In this document: one piece after another, positions 44,541-55,241 of the stretch
Layout: the number at the start of each line of letters is the position of its first letter
How positions within the stretch are numbered: the first letter of the stretch is position 1
From: Hofstenia miamia
Lineage: Eukaryota; Xenacoelomorpha; Acoela; Hofsteniidae
Direction of reading: 5' to 3'
DNA length: 64,000 bases
Assembly: GCA_900660155.1 (NCBI GenBank)
Contig: CABFPE010000041.1
Coordinates: forward strand, 556,037-620,036
The notes under the pieces: generated by a model
What the model was told of the DNA's origin: nothing
Databases searched by the model: none
Seen by the model: the letters and a program-made list of their open reading frames with translations, nothing else
Program-made: the position numbers and the translations under genes

Positions 44541-46479
44541 ACTAAAATTTTCTAACGCCCGTACTCCTGAAAATTATGCATTATACAAAAAAGCTAGAAA
44601 TATTTCTAATATAGAAAATCGTAAAGCTTACAATGAGTATATTAAAAATGAATACAGAAATTTACCGAACCAAAAGAGTAAATGGAGATTGATTAACGAA
44701 ATCTCGAATTGTACCAAATCAAAATCTTCTCCCATAGAAAAAATTGTAGACCCCGATGGAAATCAATATGTCTCTGATTTTGAAATTTCCAATATTTTAA
44801 ATCAAACATTTGCAAACCTAGGTAATTACGACGGTCCTCAAACAAAATTCCAGGAAATAAATCCTAATAGGCACATCCCTGAATTTGGTTTTCGCTTTAT
44901 AACAAGTTTTGAAGTAATTAAAGCAATCAAGAAACTAAAATCAAACAAGTCAAGCGGCCCCTCGAAAATTCCAATATGGTTACTAAAAAACAATGCGAAA
45001 TATATTGCCGAACCTTTAAATTATATCTTTATTGAATGCTTAAAATCAAATATTTTTCCCGATTTCTTGAAACAGGCTCATATTACTCCAATTTACAAAA
45101 AAGACGACCCAAAATGTCCCAAAAACTATCGACCTATATCTATTACATCACCAATCAGTAAAATATTTGAAAGATTATTACATGAACAAATTACACTTCA
45201 TTTAAATCATCATAAACTATGGTCCAAATCACAATTTGGTTTCAGAAAAAATTATTCAACATCAGACGCACTTATACAAACGACAGAAAAATGGAGAGCA
45301 CTATTAGACTCTAATAAATTTGTTGCTATTGCCTGTCTTGACCTCTCAAAAGCATTCGATTCTATTAATCATGATATATTAATAAGAAAATTAAAAAATA
45401 TTGGTTTTTCTCTTAACAGTGCTCACCTTATATCTAATTACTTAAGTAATAGACTTCAGCGAGTTAAATTAAATGATACTTTTTCAAATTGGTTGTCTGT
45501 CAATAATGGTGTACCTCAAGGAACCATACTAGTTCCCCTGCTTTTTAATATTTATGTGAATGACATGAGGGAAATTACGGACTGTGAAATAACACAATAC
45601 GCCGATGATACATCTATTTACTGTGGAAATAAATCCTTAGATAAAGCTGTAAAAGTTATTGAATCGAATTGTATAAAATTGAGCAACTATTTTAACATGC
45701 ATAGATTGCGTATTAATACGAAAAAAACTGAATTTTGCATAATGCAACCTTTTAGAAAAAAAACGGACATCTCCGACTATTCAATTAATTTCAATAATTC
45801 ATCTGTTATACCTGTTAATAAGTTTAAATATCTAGGAGTAATAATAGATTCAAATCTTAATTTCACGTCGCAAATAAATACTATTATTAAAAAAATGGCT
45901 ATAGGTATTAGAAAGATATCCCATGTTTCCCAACAGTTACCCCCAATTGCAGTAATTCAAATGTTTCATGCATTTGTTATGAGTAATTTAAACTATGCTA
46001 ATATCTTATATACTATTGTACACAGCCTAATGATAAAAAAGCTTCGAGGTCAACTAAAATGGGCATTAAATGTTTGTAATAAAAACTCTTCTAAAACAAA
46101 AGAATATATTTCTAAATCTATTCTTTTTCCACAAGAGTTAATTATTTACAATATAATTATTTATTTCTTCAAATTCATAAAGAAAATACCACCCTACAAC
46201 GAGATATCATTCTCATTTTCGACAGATTGTCTGAAGCAAAATAAACGAACAAAAAACTACTTACGTGTTAAATTTAATAAAAATATCATGAGTCAATCCT
46301 TTATTAATACTGCAATTTATAACTGGAATATATTACCAATAGAAGTGAAAATAATAGACAACCTTAAAGAATTCAAAAAAGAATTAAAATTATTATTTCT
46401 CAAACAAAAGTTTATATCAGGTAGATCATGGATAGGATTTAAATTTTATAATAACGATTATACAATAAATCGAAATTAG
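44541..46479 (+). CDS. LINE reverse transcriptase, truncated at its N-terminus
   Basis: About 645 codons open to the stop. RT motifs in order: SSGPSKIPIWLLKN, YRPISITSPISKIFERLLHE, QFGFRKNYSTSDAL, IACLDLSKAFDSINHDIL, NNGVPQGTILVPLLFNIYVN, catalytic YADD in TQYADDTSIYC, and FKYLGVIIDSNLNF. A C-terminal segment follows with AIYNWNILP. There is no endonuclease domain because of 5' truncation, so it could not act alone. One residue is unusual: GTILVPLL has Val where most copies have Gly (LGPLL). Confidence 0.88.
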
Positions 46480-46650
46480 TAAGCTATCCGTAGTCAGTGT
46501 ATTTTTTAGTCAGTGTTGTTTTATTTATTTCATTTTTGTTATTATTCATTTTTTGTACATAGTAGTTAATGACGCTATTCATTTGAATAACAGTAAAATA
46601 TTGTAAAAATATTCAAATGAATATAGATTATCTTATCTTATCTTATCTAT
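44541..46650 (+). mobile_element. LINE, 5'-truncated, long open RT frame (family A, Jockey/CR1 group)
   Basis: The open frame extends upstream to about 44541 with no start codon needed, so the 5' part with the endonuclease is missing. The 3' untranslated region of about 145 nt ends in tandem TTATC units (about 46626-46649), which serves as the tail. It is the youngest family A copy in the window. Confidence 0.85.
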
Positions 46651-47129
46651 CAGCTGTTCAACATTGAATTTATGTGCAAATCTTGAAATTATTCTAAGGC
46701 TTGGCGTGATAGTGATAGATCACAATGATGATTGACAAAAATCCCTGGAGCTAAATCCTGCAGAGTAGTTTTGAGAAAAAAGCAGCCCCGTCACAGTTGC
46801 CGTCACCCAACACATTCCTATATGCCTTCCCCTCCCCTCTTAACCAAAATTCGTTCCATAGCCAATAAGCAGAAATAACCCGTCAACAAAGCCCGTAAGG
46901 AGCAGAACAGCCCTATTAGCAATTGAATTATATGCATGTATAGGTTTTGAATATCTATTTGATCACAAGGTAAAACTAAATTCAATTTTATCCTTCGAGG
47001 TAAACTTTTATGAAATATCTTGACTAGCGTCCAGGAAATAACTTAAAACAAAATATATACTTTTACATATTTATGAAGTTTTAATATTAAATGAAAAGTA
47101 AACTACTGAATCTCACAATTCTATCAAAG
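46651..47129. other. Upstream region of the second DEG/ENaC gene
   Basis: No repeat or gene recognised. It should carry the promoter of the 47130 gene. AAAATATATAC at about 47048 is a possible TATA-like site but is not distinctive in such AT-rich DNA. Confidence 0.35.
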
Positions 47130-48644
47130 ATGAAGGAGGAAGTTGAATTATTGCGTTCTCAACTAGTTTCTATAAACTGTGCTGCATTTCCAAGAGTGAT
47201 TTCATCAAAGAGCCTGCTTGGAAAATTTTTTTGGTTGTGTATTACTTGCACATGTTTAATTATATTGACAACATGTATGTACATGAACGTTTATACATAC
47301 TTGCAGTATAAAATGACAGCAAATGTTTTTGATTCGCCCGCACCTGGAAGTTCGTTATTACCAGATGTCTCTATATGCAACTTGAACAAGGCTACAATGG
47401 GAAACAGTAAAGTTGATGCTGACCAAGACAATCTAAGAGATTCAATCGTTAATTACTTACTTGAAAATTCTTCAAGTGGGGTTTTCCAGATCAACAATTC
47501 CAATGTTGATATACTTGATGTTATTGATGGTAAGCAAAAAACCCCACCACTATATAGATACAGTGATTACGTCAAATTCCAAGTTCCTAAAGATTTTTTC
47601 ATTTTAAGATGTTCAATTGATATGAAGGAGTGTAAAGATGAGTGGATTAAGCCACTACCAACAGAAAACTATGGAATGTGCTACTTGTTGACTGGATTTC
47701 AAAAAGAAACACCAAACAACTACTATGGATCTACGTTTGGAATAAAGCTGTTGCTAAATGTTGATTTAGATGGGCGCATTTTGATTCCTAATGCATTCAA
47801 TGGAGTCAGAATCACTTTAATGCACCCGGGATTTCCAATTAATCCTGATATCGAAGGATTTGATGTTTTAGCAGGAAGAAAAGTGACAGCTTCCCTTAAA
47901 TTGATTAAATCAACTGCGAAATCAAAGTTAAGCATTGAGTGTGAAGAAGGCCCATTAATCACTAAAATATCCCCCTATCAAAATGATAGTTTTCTTCCTT
48001 TTATATCCAAAAAAGGAAATACATCATCAATATACAATTCATTGGAGTGGTGTTACTATCATTGTCAACATATTGTTAGCATTAGAATGTGTAACTGCTC
48101 TTCAGTAATATACTTTGATCATCGAGAATGTCTAAATACATCTGAAACTGTTGAATGTGTGCGAAGTGTTGTTAATCGCAATGAACTAGTTGACGACTGT
48201 TACAATAAAAAATGCAAACTGCCTTGCAATGCTTATAGATATGAGAAAACCATTAATTCCATGGATTTTACATCGGTGGAGTTTATACCTTATGTAATTG
48301 CAAAAAATAAATTGCTTAATTATATCTACTTACGAAATATACGAAAAATTCTTCCTGATAACTTTCGCAATCTTTCGAAAGAACAACAAATCCTGGAAAT
48401 GGAAGAAGCATTCAATTACCATAAAAATCAATTGGTCTATGCTCATATATTTTTAGGAAGTAATTGGTTAAGGTTTTTTGAGCATGACCTAAAAGTTTCT
48501 TTTTGGAATTTAATTAGTGATATTGGAGGCACGGCTGGTCTTATGATGGGAGCTAGTGCAGTGACTTTGGTTGAACTCTTAGAAACGTTGACATTGCTTA
48601 TCAAGTTGTTGTTTAAGAAGTTTACTAGAAAGAATACTAATTGA
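47130..48644 (+). CDS. DEG/ENaC-family sodium channel subunit, intronless paralogue
   Basis: 504 residues from the ATG at 47130. An upstream in-frame ATG at 47091 is less likely, because the chosen start puts CAAFPR at residues 17-22, exactly as in the paralogue at 8165-9646. Features: membrane helix 1 (about 32-55), LLPDVSICNLN after it, a Cys-rich ectodomain (MCNCSSVIYFDHREC, KCKLPCNAYRYE, DFTSVEF) and membrane helix 2 with filter G-A-S at about 474-476 in MMGASAVTLVELLE. It is a plasma-membrane cation-channel subunit that may trimerise with related subunits; ligand unknown. The N-terminal His-Gly gating motif is absent here too (CAAFPRV). The gene has no introns. Confidence 0.93.
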   Translation: MKEEVELLRSQLVSINCAAFPRVISSKSLLGKFFWLCITCTCLIILTTCMYMNVYTYLQYKMTANVFDSPAPGSSLLPDVSICNLNKATMGNSKVDADQDNLRDSIVNYLLENSSSGVFQINNSNVDILDVIDGKQKTPPLYRYSDYVKFQVPKDFFILRCSIDMKECKDEWIKPLPTENYGMCYLLTGFQKETPNNYYGSTFGIKLLLNVDLDGRILIPNAFNGVRITLMHPGFPINPDIEGFDVLAGRKVTASLKLIKSTAKSKLSIECEEGPLITKISPYQNDSFLPFISKKGNTSSIYNSLEWCYYHCQHIVSIRMCNCSSVIYFDHRECLNTSETVECVRSVVNRNELVDDCYNKKCKLPCNAYRYEKTINSMDFTSVEFIPYVIAKNKLLNYIYLRNIRKILPDNFRNLSKEQQILEMEEAFNYHKNQLVYAHIFLGSNWLRFFEHDLKVSFWNLISDIGGTAGLMMGASAVTLVELLETLTLLIKLLFKKFTRKNTN

Positions 48645-48739
48645 TGGCCTAGCAATAGTAGACTTTAATTACCGATCAAAATATTGAAAATAGAATGCTT
48701 TTCTGTTCATAACAATTCAAACGTCTTTATATTTTATAC

Positions 48740-50080
48740 AAATTAATATTGGAAGAATTGGGTTTTATCCATTTCTGTACTTATTACTGTGTTTGTCATA
48801 TTTTACAATAGAATTGTTTTCATGAATAGGCTTTATTTTATTTATAATTACTGAAAATAATCTAGAGCCACACAGTGTGCCTTCAGGAACGCTCTTTGAT
48901 TTGACTTTAGCACTCGAATAAACATCTTGTACTTTGGTTATAAGAATTATTTTTCTTAGAAATGAATTATGCCATGGTAGATATTTACGAATTTTTACAT
49001 ATTGATCTAATTTATTAAGTAAAACATCGTGTTTAACAGCATTAAAGGCTTTTACAAAGTCCACCATAAGTATTCGTATAATGCTTGGTTTTCTATCCAA
49101 TCCGTTTAGCTAGTTATTGTAAATTTTCGTCAAAGCATGTGATGCTGATTGTCTTTTTTTATTTGAAAATTGGTCATTGTTAATTATTTCTCTAAATGTA
49201 GCTTCTGCAAATTTCCTTATACATTTTTCTAAACCTCTTTCCGCACTTTCAGTAATTATAATAGGTCTAAATTCACCAGGGGATTCAATCTTTTGCACTT
49301 TTGATATTGGAGGCATAATATCCATTTTCCATAACAGCAGAAATACCTTTAAATTTAAAACTCTGTACCCAAATCATGTAAATAGGTTTGGTTAAAATAT
49401 AGAATGTCTTCTCCAAAACCACACTAGATACTTACCACAAGATTTATTTGAATTAATAAGACTTATAAACTCAAACACTTCCATTTCACTTGGAAGATCA
49501 ATGTCTCCTTCATGCATTGCATTTTTCCGCAATAACTGTTCTCTAGAAGAAGTAAAAATATTAGCGAAGTAATCATTTATACTGTATGCTGTGCGTTTAA
49601 TGCTGGAATATTTATTTAAGAAAATGTTTACATTTGCTTGCATAATTTTTTCTAATTTTGAAGGTATACACTTTATGAGAGTTGCCGGTATAGTATTATC
49701 ACTTATGCCACAAAGAATTTTGGCTTAAAAATATTAGCCCTCATAATTATTAACTGCAATGTTACTATAGTTAACTACAATTTTTATAGGTCTTCTTGAA
49801 TATCGGATATATTTGAGCTTTTTGGAATATATTTTATTGGGTCAGAATAATTAAGAATGTTTTGAGGTTGATCCTTAGAGTTGTTCAGATTTATTTTCGT
49901 TTACATAAAATCAACAAGTTGTTTTTTTGCTTCATTGACTAGTTTTGTAATATTAGAAAACGTATCCGCATTTACTTGCTTTCTTTGAGAGCGTAATACA
50001 CTCAACTCTTTTGTAATACAGTCCAGAGGAATAGTAAATGTTATATACATTTGACCACTATCGTGATTAATCATATTTCT
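48740..50080 (-). mobile_element. LINE remnant of another family
   Basis: Minus-strand pieces: NSNKSCGKYLVWFW (about 49410-49460), ESPGEFRPIIITESAERGLE (about 49230-49290), ILMVDFVKAFNAVKHDVLLN (about 49010-49075) and KSVPEGTLCGSRLFSVIINK (about 48835-48895). These are RT boxes in order. The TLCG motif and overall divergence set it apart from families A and B. Frames are broken. Confidence 0.7.
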
Positions 50081-50117
50081 TAGCTGATTGTTCTCTTAAG
50101 TCATTTAGAGATTTCAT

Positions 50118-50149
<32 letters not shown>

Positions 50150-50292
50150 NNNNNNNNNNNNNNNNNNNNNNNNNNNNNNNNNNNNNNNNNNNNNNNNNNN
50201 NNNNNNNNNNNNNNNNNNNNNNNNNNNNNNNNNNNNNNNNNNNNNNNNNNNNNNNNNNNNNNNNNNNNNNNNNNNNNNNNNATATATATATA
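50081..50292. repeat. (TA)n microsatellite with N gap (50150-50281)
   Basis: TA repeats at about 50121-50149 and 50282-50292 flank 132 unknown bases, most likely an unresolved TA array. Confidence 0.9.
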
Positions 50293-50299
50293 TCGGTGC

Positions 50300-51470
50300 T
50301 CCCGAGGTTAAATTTGATAGTGAACCCATCTTGCATAGAGGGCGGGATGATTTTTCGAGATTTAATGCGGATGAAAAATGTTTTAGAAATTATTTCAATA
50401 ATATAATTTCTCTCGATTAATTAAATTACATCATGCCCTTTCTTCATTTAAATTTTACAGGTTATATGTGTAGACTGAAACAAGTGCGTTATTGTTACGA
50501 CAAATATATATGTAGAATACAATTACTAAGTTGGCTTTAATATGCTTATTCATTAGTCAAACCTCCCTCCTCGCCCCATTTTCAAAATGTATCCAAGCTT
50601 TTTGGGAATATTGAAATAATAATAAATTTTTCGTGGTTTTTATAATATAAAACCCCTTTTTCATAATCCTCTGCAACCGTTGAATGAAAGGTATCTTAAA
50701 AAGACTAACACTAGCTGTCATTTGCATAAGCACATACCTTAAAGTTTTTGTGGAGAATTTCGTTAATTCACACAATTTTCTAAAGACATGATTCGATTTT
50801 GCATAAATTGCTAATTTAATTTTATAATAATTTAAAAAATAATTCAACTGCACCCTGTTTAGAGTTTTAGGACCGCACATGGCCTAAAAAAATAACAAAC
50901 TCAAAAATGTGTTGAAATGCCATTAAATTTATTTGCAAAACTCCTACAACCGCACATATTATTGGTAGATTTATGGATTACTAGACATTAAATTTAAAAT
51001 ATACTGCATTATGGTTATCATTTTGGAATCTTTTCTTTACTTGAGTATATTGCGTTAGAGCAAAAATTAATGTAAACCTGAAGACAGTCGAGAACATCAT
51101 AAATGATCTTCACAAGCTTTAACTGGCTTGAAGAATTGACAGCAAGATCAGTATTGTTTGCTAATTTGTTATGCTATTACTCACCATCTGATAATAAGTG
51201 AGTTTATTGTTTGCTACTATTTGTACATACACCGAAAGTGTGAATTCCGTTAATTTAAGTTTTGCTACCCTAGCTTCTAGTTGTTTTTACTTTTACTATT
51301 ACAGATTTCCCCAACTGTACATTTAATTAACATTCTATTTTAGCATTTTTCAGATAATAGATTTTTTCCCAAATTGCCCCTTTATTATATATATTTATTT
51401 TTATTATGTTATTGATCAGTATGATCAACGCTTAGGGTATCACTTTGGGTGCAAGGTAAGATAACCTGAG
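50300..51470. other. Intergenic, nothing recognised
   Basis: AT-rich. A 107-codon minus-strand frame at 50557-50880 has no recognised motif, signal or splice context and is probably fortuitous. Confidence 0.35.
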
Positions 51471-51474
51471 GCTT

Positions 51475-51700
51475 TAAATGGTCAGATGGTTAAGCGCCTT
51501 ACTCTGAGTGATAGTAGGTATTAGGTATAAGGATGAGTATGGTTAGGAAGCGCGGTTTGCATGTAGCTATAATTCTTGTATTTTCTCTAGTCTAAAATGA
51601 GATGAGAATTAGGTGTTGGAAATGGTTCATCGCTTCGGCCGGAGGCCTGATTCTGTAAGAAGAAGTTTGGAATTAACTTGTTCTCTGAATACTTGTTAAC
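51475..51700 (+). mobile_element. Possible tRNA-derived SINE
   Basis: TGGTCAGATGGTTAAGCGCC (51479-51498) has the form of a tRNA A-box in a Leu/Ser-type D-arm. A GGTTCATCGC at about 51627 is a poor B-box and too far away for a tRNA. GGCCGGAGGCC at about 51639 is palindromic. This may be a diverged SINE head; no second copy was found. Confidence 0.28.
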
Positions 51701-52131
51701 TTATGGAATGAATATGCTCTTGTTTTCTCAAAAGATAGAAGTACATAATAACTAGTAGTTTCATTGGTTGTTTAATATTTCTAAAGATAGAATGCTTGCT
51801 GAGTGTTGCACGTGCTTCTTCCAGAAGTCCAGCATTCTACAATATAGTACATAGTTAAAATGACGTAAATCATATATATGAAGCATATAAATATAAATAT
51901 ATTATAGTTACATACTTTTCATGTAAATATAATTATATATTTTTAAAAAAGTAACATTACTGATCATTTCCAACAATTTTTTCTAAAGTAGATAAACAAT
52001 TAATACAAAATAACATCTGATAATTAACCTTATTTCAATACCAAGACACTTAATTTTATGCAATGAACAAAAATATGTCTAATAACATCATAATAGCAAC
52101 AACCTTTGGGAATTCCAACTAATTCTGACTT

Positions 52132-52292
52132 TTAGGTGCTGTCCTTTTCTTCAAATGACAAAATTTCATTGATATATGGTTTACAATAATTGGTAAGCCT
52201 GCTGTTTTCCCACAAATCAAATGGTGACATTAATTCCACCTTGCCTTTTATAATGCCACAAAAAACTAATTCCTGCTCCCATACCTGGACAG
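52132..52292 (-). CDS. Possible terminal coding exon, protein unknown
   Basis: Acceptor aaattag|ctg, then 53 codons including the stop TAA, needing one base from an upstream exon. The product includes VQVWEQELVFCGIIKGKVEL and SPFDLWENSRLTNYCKPYIN. It reads like a real protein C-terminus with balanced composition, but I recognise no family and found no partner exon to the right. Confidence 0.3.
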
Positions 52293-53074
52293 CTAATTTT
52301 TATAATATAGTAATTATTAATGTTGTACTTGAATGTTATTTCAATAAATTTGATTAAGACTGCTTCCATATCTTTCTATTAATTTTGGTTTCATTAGATC
52401 AGGCTTGTTTAAATGACCAGATCACTGATAAGTTTGCAAATAAGGAATCATCTCACTACTATATATGACTTTTGATTTATCTGGGTGGCAACAGGTCGAG
52501 GTAGTAAAGGTTTTTTGGAGACTGAATTTAACAAAATGAAATGTAATTTACAAGATACCACCAAATTTGACGAAGAAAGACCTTTTTCTCATATATCTAT
52601 TCTTGTTTGTGTCATTTTTATGCACTATGAATACGGTTGTTGTTATTTGACAAAAGAATGTTTTCACCAATAAAAAGTGGAGGAAATATCAAGGCGGGGC
52701 TTAGACAGAGGCATCCGGGGCCCCTACATTTAGGGTATTCCTCATTTTTTCTATGCATTTCAAAAACATTTTATGTAGATGTTCACAAGTGTTATCCGAA
52801 AGTTTAAGGTCAACAATGCACAAAATTAGACATTTAGAGAACTACATGTTACCATGTCGTTTTCTCTTGGAGTTATTTTTCTTTAAATTACCATTTTATT
52901 ATATGTTTCCTCGTCAAAAAATTGCCCCAAAGTTATAAATCGTAAAGACACAACTTTGCCTCTCATTTAAAAATTGTTACATTATGCTCGTGAAAAGCAC
53001 AAATTAAAACATTTCCTCAAACTCTATTGATAAACATTTAGCTTCAATTTGTCACAAAGTTGTAAATGAGGTTG
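52293..53074. other. Intergenic, nothing firm
   Basis: GGCGGGGCTTAGACAGAGGC and GGGGCCCC near 52693-52727 look like a transposon end but have no partner. Small open frames at 52485-52673 and 52753-52938 lack support. Confidence 0.35.
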
Positions 53075-53411
53075 CCCAATAAACAATAAAACGTTTAGAA
53101 GACGTCTTATAACACGTCTTAAAATGGTTTAGAAGACGTTTAGAAGACGTCTAGAAGACGTTTAGAAATGGCATCTATGTCAGGTGTAGAAGACGTCTTT
53201 AAGACGTTTAGAAATAGTTTAGAAGACGTTTAGAAGACGTCTCGAAGACGTCTAGAAGACGTTTCAGAACATTATTTGGTGGACACTAGATGGCATTCAG
53301 CAACGTTTAGAAATGGTGTTTTATACGACGTTTAGAAGACGTATGTTAAGACGTCTTACAACGTGTTATACCATTATAAGAGGGGTATAAAACGTTTTAT
53401 TGTTTATTGGG
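53075..53411. mobile_element. Inverted-repeat element packed with AGAAGACGT units
   Basis: Ends CCCAATAAACAATAAAACG... are perfect inverted repeats over 22 bp. The interior consists largely of short units such as TTTAGAAGACG and AGACGTCT, many self-complementary around GACGTC. It is 337 bp and has no coding capacity. No target duplication was found. It directly follows the stop codon of the minus-strand gene at 53414-54724. Confidence 0.78.
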
Positions 53412-53413
53412 TA

Positions 53414-54724
53414 CTAATGAATTGTACATTGTTTTACAATCACAAAATCCTGAGTTAAATTAGGATGAATTCTCTTTTTCAAAGTGTCTTCTTCTTTATC
53501 AATGAGATATTGTTTTCTCCAAATTTCTTCCTTTGAGAGATCCTGTAAACGCGGACATAAAAAGTTTAAATGGTAGTTAAGTATTTCATCGGGAAAGTAT
53601 AACACATTATAGAAGAAATCAATGTTATATAGTAGAGAATTGCTAAACAATGGACATGAACTATTAGTCATATAGTAATTGTATTCGAATGTGCTGTCTT
53701 CAACTAATATCGTTGCATTATTGACGACAAAGTACTGATTAAATCTATTTCCTCTGAAACTGTCATTTACGAAATGTATCTCACTTGCCATTAGAAGAAA
53801 GGCATGCCTTCCACGTACAATGTTTCTAATGAATATATTATTTGAATATTTGATGTATGTTATATTGGCTAATTGGTTTTCGTGCCTTATAACAGAAATA
53901 ACCTTACTTGCTATATTTGAGTAAAAGTAATTACCGTCCAGCTTAAGAAATTTAGAAGAAAGGATTTCCAATAGAAAATCTTTGCAATTGTTGTTGCTTA
54001 TATTATTTTGAATTAATTCTGCGTAACCAACCGTCTTAAACAAATTGAAATTACTTTTGTTCTGCACAAATATGTTTCGAAATAATCTGTGGTTAAAGTT
54101 GGAGGATATTAATTGCAAATAAACGTAAGTTCTACGGAAAAGATTGTAGTTGAAGAATGCCCAATTTACATTAGTCAAAGGGTGGGCGAACAGAAAAAAT
54201 ATTCTTTCCCCTATCAAATTTGAGAAATGTGTTAGTGTGACATTAACAATAATATTTGGACAATATGCAAGGAAGATATCCTTCTCCAAGGACGCGTTGC
54301 CATGAAAGGAGCTATTAAAAATGAAGAGATCGCATTGTTTGTATACAAAATTGCCACTGTAATAAAAAGCTCCAGTTATGTTGACATTATTGACATTCAG
54401 TATTGAAAGCTTACTACATTGAATTGGCTTGTTTCCCATTACGAAGTCTAAGTTTTCCAACACAACGTGCTTAGCTTCATCAAATGAATCTGGCAGCATA
54501 TCTGTTGCAAAGTATGATGTCTCACTGCTATGAGAATCTCTGGTCCCATATATTTTAACTAAGTCATTTTCAATGTGAACATTTGTAAATTTATTAATTG
54601 AACACTTCATTTTTAAGTTTCTGCCAACTGTAATGCTCTTGATTTCTTCTTTAGTGCAGTTCTTTAGGCAATTTGAGAATAGAATTTGAAAAATAAAAGT
54701 AACTACGATTTTTATAGATAACAT
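53414..54724 (-). CDS. Secreted beta-helix-like glycoprotein of unknown family, intronless (paralogue 1)
   Basis: 436 residues with an N-terminal signal peptide (about 1-19). The mature protein is rich in Asn, Phe, Ile and Ser, with at least ten N-glycosylation sequons (VNIT, FNSS, GNAS, VNVT, NKSN, ANIT, VNDS, NNAT, TNSS, PNLT). Recurrent short phrases of the type N-x-F-x-x-N followed by aliphatic runs (GNYFYSNIAS, NNIFIRNI, DSFRGNRFNQYF, DSTFEYNYY) resemble coils of a right-handed parallel beta-helix; this is inference. It is paralogous to the gene at 56210-57337, which is transcribed the other way. The TAG stop is two bases from the inverted-repeat element at 53075-53411, whose end supplies AATAAA. 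Confidence 0.87.
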   Translation of the reverse strand: MLSIKIVVTFIFQILFSNCLKNCTKEEIKSITVGRNLKMKCSINKFTNVHIENDLVKIYGTRDSHSSETSYFATDMLPDSFDEAKHVVLENLDFVMGNKPIQCSKLSILNVNNVNITGAFYYSGNFVYKQCDLFIFNSSFHGNASLEKDIFLAYCPNIIVNVTLTHFSNLIGERIFFLFAHPLTNVNWAFFNYNLFRRTYVYLQLISSNFNHRLFRNIFVQNKSNFNLFKTVGYAELIQNNISNNNCKDFLLEILSSKFLKLDGNYFYSNIASKVISVIRHENQLANITYIKYSNNIFIRNIVRGRHAFLLMASEIHFVNDSFRGNRFNQYFVVNNATILVEDSTFEYNYYMTNSSCPLFSNSLLYNIDFFYNVLYFPDEILNYHLNFLCPRLQDLSKEEIWRKQYLIDKEEDTLKKRIHPNLTQDFVIVKQCTIH

Positions 54725-55124
54725 TATCTATGCTAATATTTTCCAAGCGCATTAGATATTACAACTGTCTTGTTATTGTTTTTAATTTCATATAAATATT
54801 CGAACCGTGGTAAAATTTGTAGTATTATACTTATTAAAACTTTATAGTGCTGTGGTTATTTCTTGAGAATGCATGGAATATATATATATATACATAAAAT
54901 GTAAATTGCCCCAAAATTTAACAAACATTTCCTTTGAAGAAAGGCAGTACAACAATGCGCATTGCTTCATGATGCATAAAGATTTCGTGACGATATAAAA
55001 ATGCAGGCCAATTTAGGGCAATTTCTAAAAATATTTTTTATGCCGTATATTAAAATATACTACAAAACCAATTTTCATACGCCATCAGGCCACAGCAATA
55101 TTTCGTGTAATGACTGGAAAACAA
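54725..55124. other. Shared upstream region of the divergent paralogues
   Basis: AT-rich and without a recognised element. It should hold the promoter for the minus-strand gene. Confidence 0.4.
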
Positions 55125-55241
55125 GATAATGTGATAGGAAGCAAACCAATTAAGTGCAGTAAGCTTACAATAGTTAACGAGACAAACGTTTGCATGAACT
55201 CTCAATTCTACAGTACTAATGCTACAGCATATAGTAATTGC
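55125..55241 (+). pseudogene. 117-bp relic of the paralogue 2 coding sequence
   Basis: Nearly identical to 56468-56584 inside the gene at 56210-57337 (AATGTGATAGGAAGCAA(A/G)CC..., ...TACAGTACTAATGCTACAGC), with about five differences. Neither flank matches, so only an internal slice of the gene is present. It is on the same strand as its source and lies in the intergenic space between the two paralogues. Confidence 0.88.

Noticed and set aside
50557-50880. 107-codon minus-strand gene
   Set aside because: No signal peptide, domain, splice context or paralogue was seen; it is consistent with chance in AT-rich DNA.
51475-51560. A true tRNA gene
   Set aside because: An A-box-like stretch exists but there is no B-box at proper distance and no acceptor stem; at most it is a SINE relic.
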